Origin: Cryomorphaceae bacterium
Lineage (GTDB): Bacteria > Bacteroidota > Bacteroidia > Flavobacteriales > Schleiferiaceae
Length of the DNA: 19,814 nt
Direction of reading: 5' to 3'
NCBI GenBank assembly: GCA_022565745.1
Contig: JAIUMB010000023.1
Span: 1 to 19,814, forward strand
This document shows, one piece after another, positions 16,791 to 19,814 of this stretch. The position numbers and the translations under genes are program-made. Position 1 is the stretch's first letter, and every line of letters starts with the position of its first letter. The notes beneath the pieces are model-generated. The model ran no database searches, was not told the DNA's origin, and saw nothing but the letters and a program-made list of their open reading frames with translations.

Positions 16791-16798
16791 CGAAGATA
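16791..16798 (-). promoter_or_regulatory. -7 element (TATCTTCG) for porX
   Basis: On the minus strand TATCTTCG matches TAnnTTTG at five of the six specified bases and lies 7 bp before the chosen porX ATG, implying a very short leader. The T-to-C variant TAnnTTCG is common in Bacteroidota promoters. No clear TTG lies at the -33 distance. The element sits in the 34-bp gap shared with the divergent HD gene. Confidence 0.45.
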
Positions 16799-16817
16799 CA
16801 ATTTTATGAGGTTCATT

Positions 16818-18044
16818 ATGGAAAATCGCCCTGCAACTTACCAAAAATTTAAGACCCTAAACGATCCGGTTTACGGGTTTGTGCACATTCCTGGCGGACT
16901 GCTGTCTGATTTGATCGAGCATCCTTGGATGCAACGCTTACGTCGTATTTCGCAGACCGCACTCACGTATTTGGTGTATCCGGGTGCCACCCATACACGA
17001 TTTCACCATGCTTTGGGGGCCACCCATATTACCCGACAAGCCATTGCGGTGCTGCGACAAAAAGGCCACGACATTTCTCATGAAGAAGAGGAAGGGGTGC
17101 TCGTCGCGATTTTGTTGCACGACATTGGTCACGGACCATTTTCACATACCTTAGAGCATACCTTGATCAATGTGCATCACGAAGATATATCGCTCCTGTA
17201 CATGCATGCGTTAAATCAGCAATTTGATGGCAAACTCGATTTGGCCATTTCCATTTTTAACAACACCTACAGCAAGCCGTTTTTACACCAATTGGTGAGC
17301 AGTCAGCTCGATATGGATCGCCTGGATTACTTGCGCCGCGATAGTTTTTTTACCGGCGTATCCGAAGGGATGGTCAATACTGAGCGCTTGATTTCCATGT
17401 TGAATGTGGCCAATGGACAATTGGTGGTTGACGCCAAAGCGGTGTATTCCATCGAGAAATTTCTGGTGGCGCGTCGATTGATGTATTGGCAAGTCTATCT
17501 ACACAAAACGGTTCTGAGTGCTGAGTATTTACTGGTGCACATCCTCGAACGTGCACGTTATTTAAGCGAAGCAGGAGCATTGGTGCCTTGTTCGGATCCG
17601 TTGCAATATATGATTAACAACCGCTTGTCGGTAGAGCAATTGGCCGGTGAATTGGATTTGTATGCCCGATTAGACGACGTAGATATTTTATCGGCCATAA
17701 AAGGGTGGATGCATCATTCCGATGCCATTCTTGCCGAGCTTTCCCGCCGGCTTATCGATCGGAATCTCCTTAAAGTGAAACTGCGCGAACAGCCGTTTTC
17801 ATTGGAGGAGGTGGAGGCATACAAACAACGTGCGAAAAATCTCTTGGGGTTGCCCGATGATGCCATGTCGTATTTTGTGTTTTCCGGGGCCATTGAAAAC
17901 CGCGCTTACAACACCGAAACGGTTTCTATATCGCTATTGGAGTCCGACGGATCCATCACGCCTATCGCCGATGATGCGCATATTATGGATATACAGGCGT
18001 TTAGTCGAACGTTTAGACAATATTATTTGTGCTATCCGATGTGA
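16818..18044 (+). CDS. HD-domain metal-dependent phosphohydrolase (dGTPase-like family)
   Basis: I chose the ATG at 16818 (MENRPATYQKF), 408 residues; an ATG four codons earlier (16806) is possible. A much longer upstream frame is only antisense to porX. The N-terminal half holds the HD metal site: THTRFHHALGA with His64, LLHDIGHGPFSH with His101-Asp102, and QLDMDRLDYL with Asp165. The neighbouring FVHIP, HPWMQRLRRI and QTALTYLVYPGATH segments are typical of the COG1078 family related to deoxynucleotide triphosphohydrolases. The C-terminal half is helical, with no other domain recognised. The substrate is unknown: dNTPs, (p)ppGpp-like or cyclic nucleotides would fit. It diverges from porX over 34 bp and converges on xth with 5 bp between the stops. 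No terminator separates them. Confidence 0.9.
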   Translation: MENRPATYQKFKTLNDPVYGFVHIPGGLLSDLIEHPWMQRLRRISQTALTYLVYPGATHTRFHHALGATHITRQAIAVLRQKGHDISHEEEEGVLVAILLHDIGHGPFSHTLEHTLINVHHEDISLLYMHALNQQFDGKLDLAISIFNNTYSKPFLHQLVSSQLDMDRLDYLRRDSFFTGVSEGMVNTERLISMLNVANGQLVVDAKAVYSIEKFLVARRLMYWQVYLHKTVLSAEYLLVHILERARYLSEAGALVPCSDPLQYMINNRLSVEQLAGELDLYARLDDVDILSAIKGWMHHSDAILAELSRRLIDRNLLKVKLREQPFSLEEVEAYKQRAKNLLGLPDDAMSYFVFSGAIENRAYNTETVSISLLESDGSITPIADDAHIMDIQAFSRTFRQYYLCYPM

Positions 18045-18049
18045 GGGCA

Positions 18050-18814
18050 TCATTCTATTAAAACTCCTACCGGACAGTGATCGGAACCGTCGTATTCGTT
18101 GAGAATAAAGGCTTCTTTTATTTGTGGTTCTAGTGATTCACTAACCAGTATATAATCCAGACGCCAGCCGATGTTCTTTTCTCGGGCGCCGCCGCGGTAG
18201 CTCCACCATGAGTACTTGACCTCGTCGGGATGTTGTGCGCGAAACGTGTCGATCAGGCCTGTTTCTAAGTGTGCACTCATGCCATCGATTTCTGCTTGGG
18301 TGTATCCGGCGGTTTTGTTGTAATTTGATTTTGGTCGAGCAATGTCGATGGCTTGATGTGCCACATTGAGATCGCCGCATACCACCACCGGTTTTTTGCG
18401 CTCCAGTTGTGTAATGTAATTGCGAAAGTCTATGTCCCACTGCTTGCGGTATTCCAAACGAGCCAGTCCGTTGCCGGCGTTGGGTGTGTAAACGCTTATA
18501 ACGTAAAAATTTGCAAACTCAGCACAAAGCACACGGCCTTCCTTATCATGCTTTTCAATATCCATGTCGGCAACTACAGAGAGCGGCTTTTCTTTACTGA
18601 GAATGGCCACGCCGGAATACCCTTTGCGCTCTGCGTGGTTGGCAAATACGTGATACCCGTCGAGGTCTTTTAAGGCGTCCTCAACCTGTTCAACTTGTGC
18701 CTTGGTTTCTTGCAAACAAAGGACATCTGCTTGCAGGGCATCGATTTGTTTGAAAAAGTCCTTTTTAACGATGGCGCGAATGCCGTTGACATTCCAGCTG
18801 ATGATTCTTGTCAT
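18050..18814 (-). CDS. xth: Exodeoxyribonuclease III (AP endonuclease)
   Basis: This 254-residue enzyme belongs to the exonuclease III / EEP family: it cuts 5' of abasic sites and removes nucleotides from 3' ends in base-excision repair. The start at 18814 (MTRIISWNVNGIRA) matches the family; an extended frame from 18880 would overlap the deacetylase gene. Active-site residues seen: Asn10 (WNVNGIRA), Glu36 (LCLQETK), Asp148 and Asn150 (CGDLNVAH), Asp220 (GWRLDYIL) and His246 (SDHCPVGV). Its ATG overlaps the deacetylase stop by 4 bp (ATGA), so it is probably translated by reinitiation as the third gene of an envelope-related operon. Confidence 0.95.
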   Translation of the reverse strand: MTRIISWNVNGIRAIVKKDFFKQIDALQADVLCLQETKAQVEQVEDALKDLDGYHVFANHAERKGYSGVAILSKEKPLSVVADMDIEKHDKEGRVLCAEFANFYVISVYTPNAGNGLARLEYRKQWDIDFRNYITQLERKKPVVVCGDLNVAHQAIDIARPKSNYNKTAGYTQAEIDGMSAHLETGLIDTFRAQHPDEVKYSWWSYRGGAREKNIGWRLDYILVSESLEPQIKEAFILNEYDGSDHCPVGVLIE

Positions 18815-19407
18815 GAGTTGATGAGGTTTTTGTCTAATGATTGCAGCCAAGTGGGGAGTGTTGGTTCCAATCTTGGCCAAGCCTTTTCAGAGTCGTGAAA
18901 CACCACAATGGAGCCTTTACGTACATTTTTATTCAGCATCCTCAGACAATCGTCAGCAGAGGCCGATACGTCAAAATCATAGCTGAGCACTTCCCACATC
19001 ATGATGCGGTATCCACGGGCAACCAACGCCTTGTACTGTGCTGGACGCAGCTTGCCGTATGGAGGACGAAATAAGGTATTTGAGGTGAAATTTTCAGCAG
19101 CAAAAACATCTTCCAGATAGCTGTCCGTATCGGTGTTAAAGCCGTTGCGGTGGGTCATGCTGTGGTTGCCTATGGCGTGACCTTCAGCCAGTATTTGCTT
19201 CACCACTTCGGGATAGCGCCGGGCATTTTCGCCGACGAGAAAAAAGACACCTTTGCAGTTGTGTTGACGAAGTTGATCCAGTACCCAGGGTGTGATTTCT
19301 GGGTGTGGACCATCGTCAAAAGTTGGGAGTACCTTGCCGTTGGAAGTGCGCCACTCCATGTTTGGAAAGGCCCACTGCGTCCATCGGGGTACGCGTACAA
19401 TGCGCAT
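18811..19407 (-). CDS. Polysaccharide deacetylase (NodB-type, CE4)
   Basis: The 198-residue protein is a compact NodB-homology domain. Motifs in order: TFDDGP with Asp31 (catalytic base) and Asp32 (metal), HSMTH with metal ligands His82 and His86, RPPYGKLR (114-121), and IVVFHDS with His171. These residues deacetylate N-acetylated sugars such as chitooligosaccharide or peptidoglycan in this superfamily; the substrate here is not known. No signal peptide or membrane segment is visible, only an aromatic N-terminus (RVPRWTQWAFPNMEWR), so it may act in the cytoplasm on a precursor or lie at the membrane. Its start overlaps the upstream stop by one base (TAATG) and its stop overlaps xth by four. 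Confidence 0.93.
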   Translation of the reverse strand: MRIVRVPRWTQWAFPNMEWRTSNGKVLPTFDDGPHPEITPWVLDQLRQHNCKGVFFLVGENARRYPEVVKQILAEGHAIGNHSMTHRNGFNTDTDSYLEDVFAAENFTSNTLFRPPYGKLRPAQYKALVARGYRIMMWEVLSYDFDVSASADDCLRMLNKNVRKGSIVVFHDSEKAWPRLEPTLPTWLQSLDKNLINS

Positions 19408-19814
19408 TATCTACTCACACTCTGATAGCGTTGGAATATTTCGTTTTCCTGTAGATTATTCCTATCGCCATCGTATTGTACGGAGATGTTAACCAAGTAC
19501 TGGAAGTAGTTATTGGCCTGTCCGCGTTCTTGGTCAATGGCTTTGCGTTTACTGCCTTTAAATTGGTTGTAGTACTTCAATTCACCTTCCAATCGATCGG
19601 CATAGGTGTTGGCCAATTCTCTTCCCTTTTCTTTATTTCCTGCTTTATAGTAGCCTTCAATAATGTTGAGGATAAAGAAGTTGTACGGATAGCTGTGTTC
19701 AGGCATTTCTTCCATTACACGGTCGAGCACCTCTAAGGCCTTTTCATTTTGACCTTCATTAATGAGTTGCTCTGCCAAACGTGCATAGATGTTGCGGAAG
19801 TTTGAAGCCATTCG
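19407..19814 (-). CDS. C-terminal part of a DUF2723-like membrane protein with TPR tail (cut by window edge)
   Basis: The minus-strand frame is open to the right edge; the Met at 19811 is probably internal, since the frame continues with Arg before it. About 135 residues are visible. FRNIYARLAEQLINEGQNEK then ALEVLDRVMEEMPEH form a TPR-like helix pair, followed by FFILNIIEGYYKAGNKEKGRELANTYADR. This matches, from memory, the C-terminus of large Bacteroidota DUF2723 (protein O-mannosyltransferase-like) membrane proteins, whose N-terminal half is polytopic. A free TPR protein is the alternative. It is the first visible gene of the coupled unit with the deacetylase and xth (TAATG junction). Confidence 0.65.
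   Translation of the reverse strand, partial: RMASNFRNIYARLAEQLINEGQNEKALEVLDRVMEEMPEHSYPYNFFILNIIEGYYKAGNKEKGRELANTYADRLEGELKYYNQFKGSKRKAIDQERGQANNYFQYLVNISVQYDGDRNNLQENEIFQRYQSVSR

Noticed and set aside
16680..16817. Longer N-terminus of the HD protein from the open frame upstream of 16818
   Set aside because: The extension is antisense to the start of porX and resembles no HD-family N-terminus; the ATG at 16818 fits the family.
18815..18880. Longer start of exonuclease III at 18880
   Set aside because: The 22 extra residues lie inside the deacetylase gene and are absent from the family, which starts near the TRIISWNVNG strand.

Overview
The window looks like ordinary chromosome from a Bacteroidota bacterium, most likely of the Flavobacteriales type. 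Reasons: two secreted proteins with type IX secretion (T9SS) C-terminal sorting domains, a PorX-type response regulator, Bacteroidota -7 promoter elements (TAnnTTTG), and gene clusters typical of the phylum (coaX-OMP-TPR-lptC and porX-tsaE-ald). Base composition is moderately AT-rich and fairly even. I see no rRNA, CRISPR array, transposase, phage gene or riboswitch.

Left part (1-6480): a gene-free leader with a -7 element precedes a 1950-residue secreted, cell-surface protein on the + strand. It carries two diverged copies of a parallel beta-helix module of about 466 residues and ends in a T9SS signal. A strong, probably bidirectional terminator follows. Then comes a repeat locus: two nearly identical 42-bp units, each followed by a TCWTAG hexanucleotide array. 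The second array runs into the stop codon of lptC.

Middle (6477-13532): a tightly packed minus-strand operon reads coaX (pantothenate kinase), an outer-membrane beta-barrel protein, a periplasmic TPR protein and lptC (LPS transport). A tRNA-Phe(GAA) gene diverges from coaX, with its promoter overlapping the start of coaX. The tRNA shares a bidirectional terminator with a convergent gene for a second T9SS cargo protein (820 aa). A 352-bp region without a confident gene follows; it holds only a doubtful 23-codon ORF with an unusually good Shine-Dalgarno sequence.

Right part (13533-19814): the minus-strand group porX, tsaE and an alanine-dehydrogenase-like gene. The last two overlap by 4 bp, and the dehydrogenase-like protein appears to lack the usual catalytic His. 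An HD-domain phosphohydrolase gene diverges from porX across only 34 bp. It converges, 5 bp apart, on exodeoxyribonuclease III, which is the last gene of a translationally coupled minus-strand operon: the end of a DUF2723-like membrane protein, a polysaccharide deacetylase, then xth.

The recurring theme is envelope and secretion biology: two T9SS cargos, the T9SS regulator PorX, LptC, an OMP and a deacetylase, mixed with housekeeping genes. I found no convincing new multi-gene system. The least explained structure is the repeat pair at 6212-6474.
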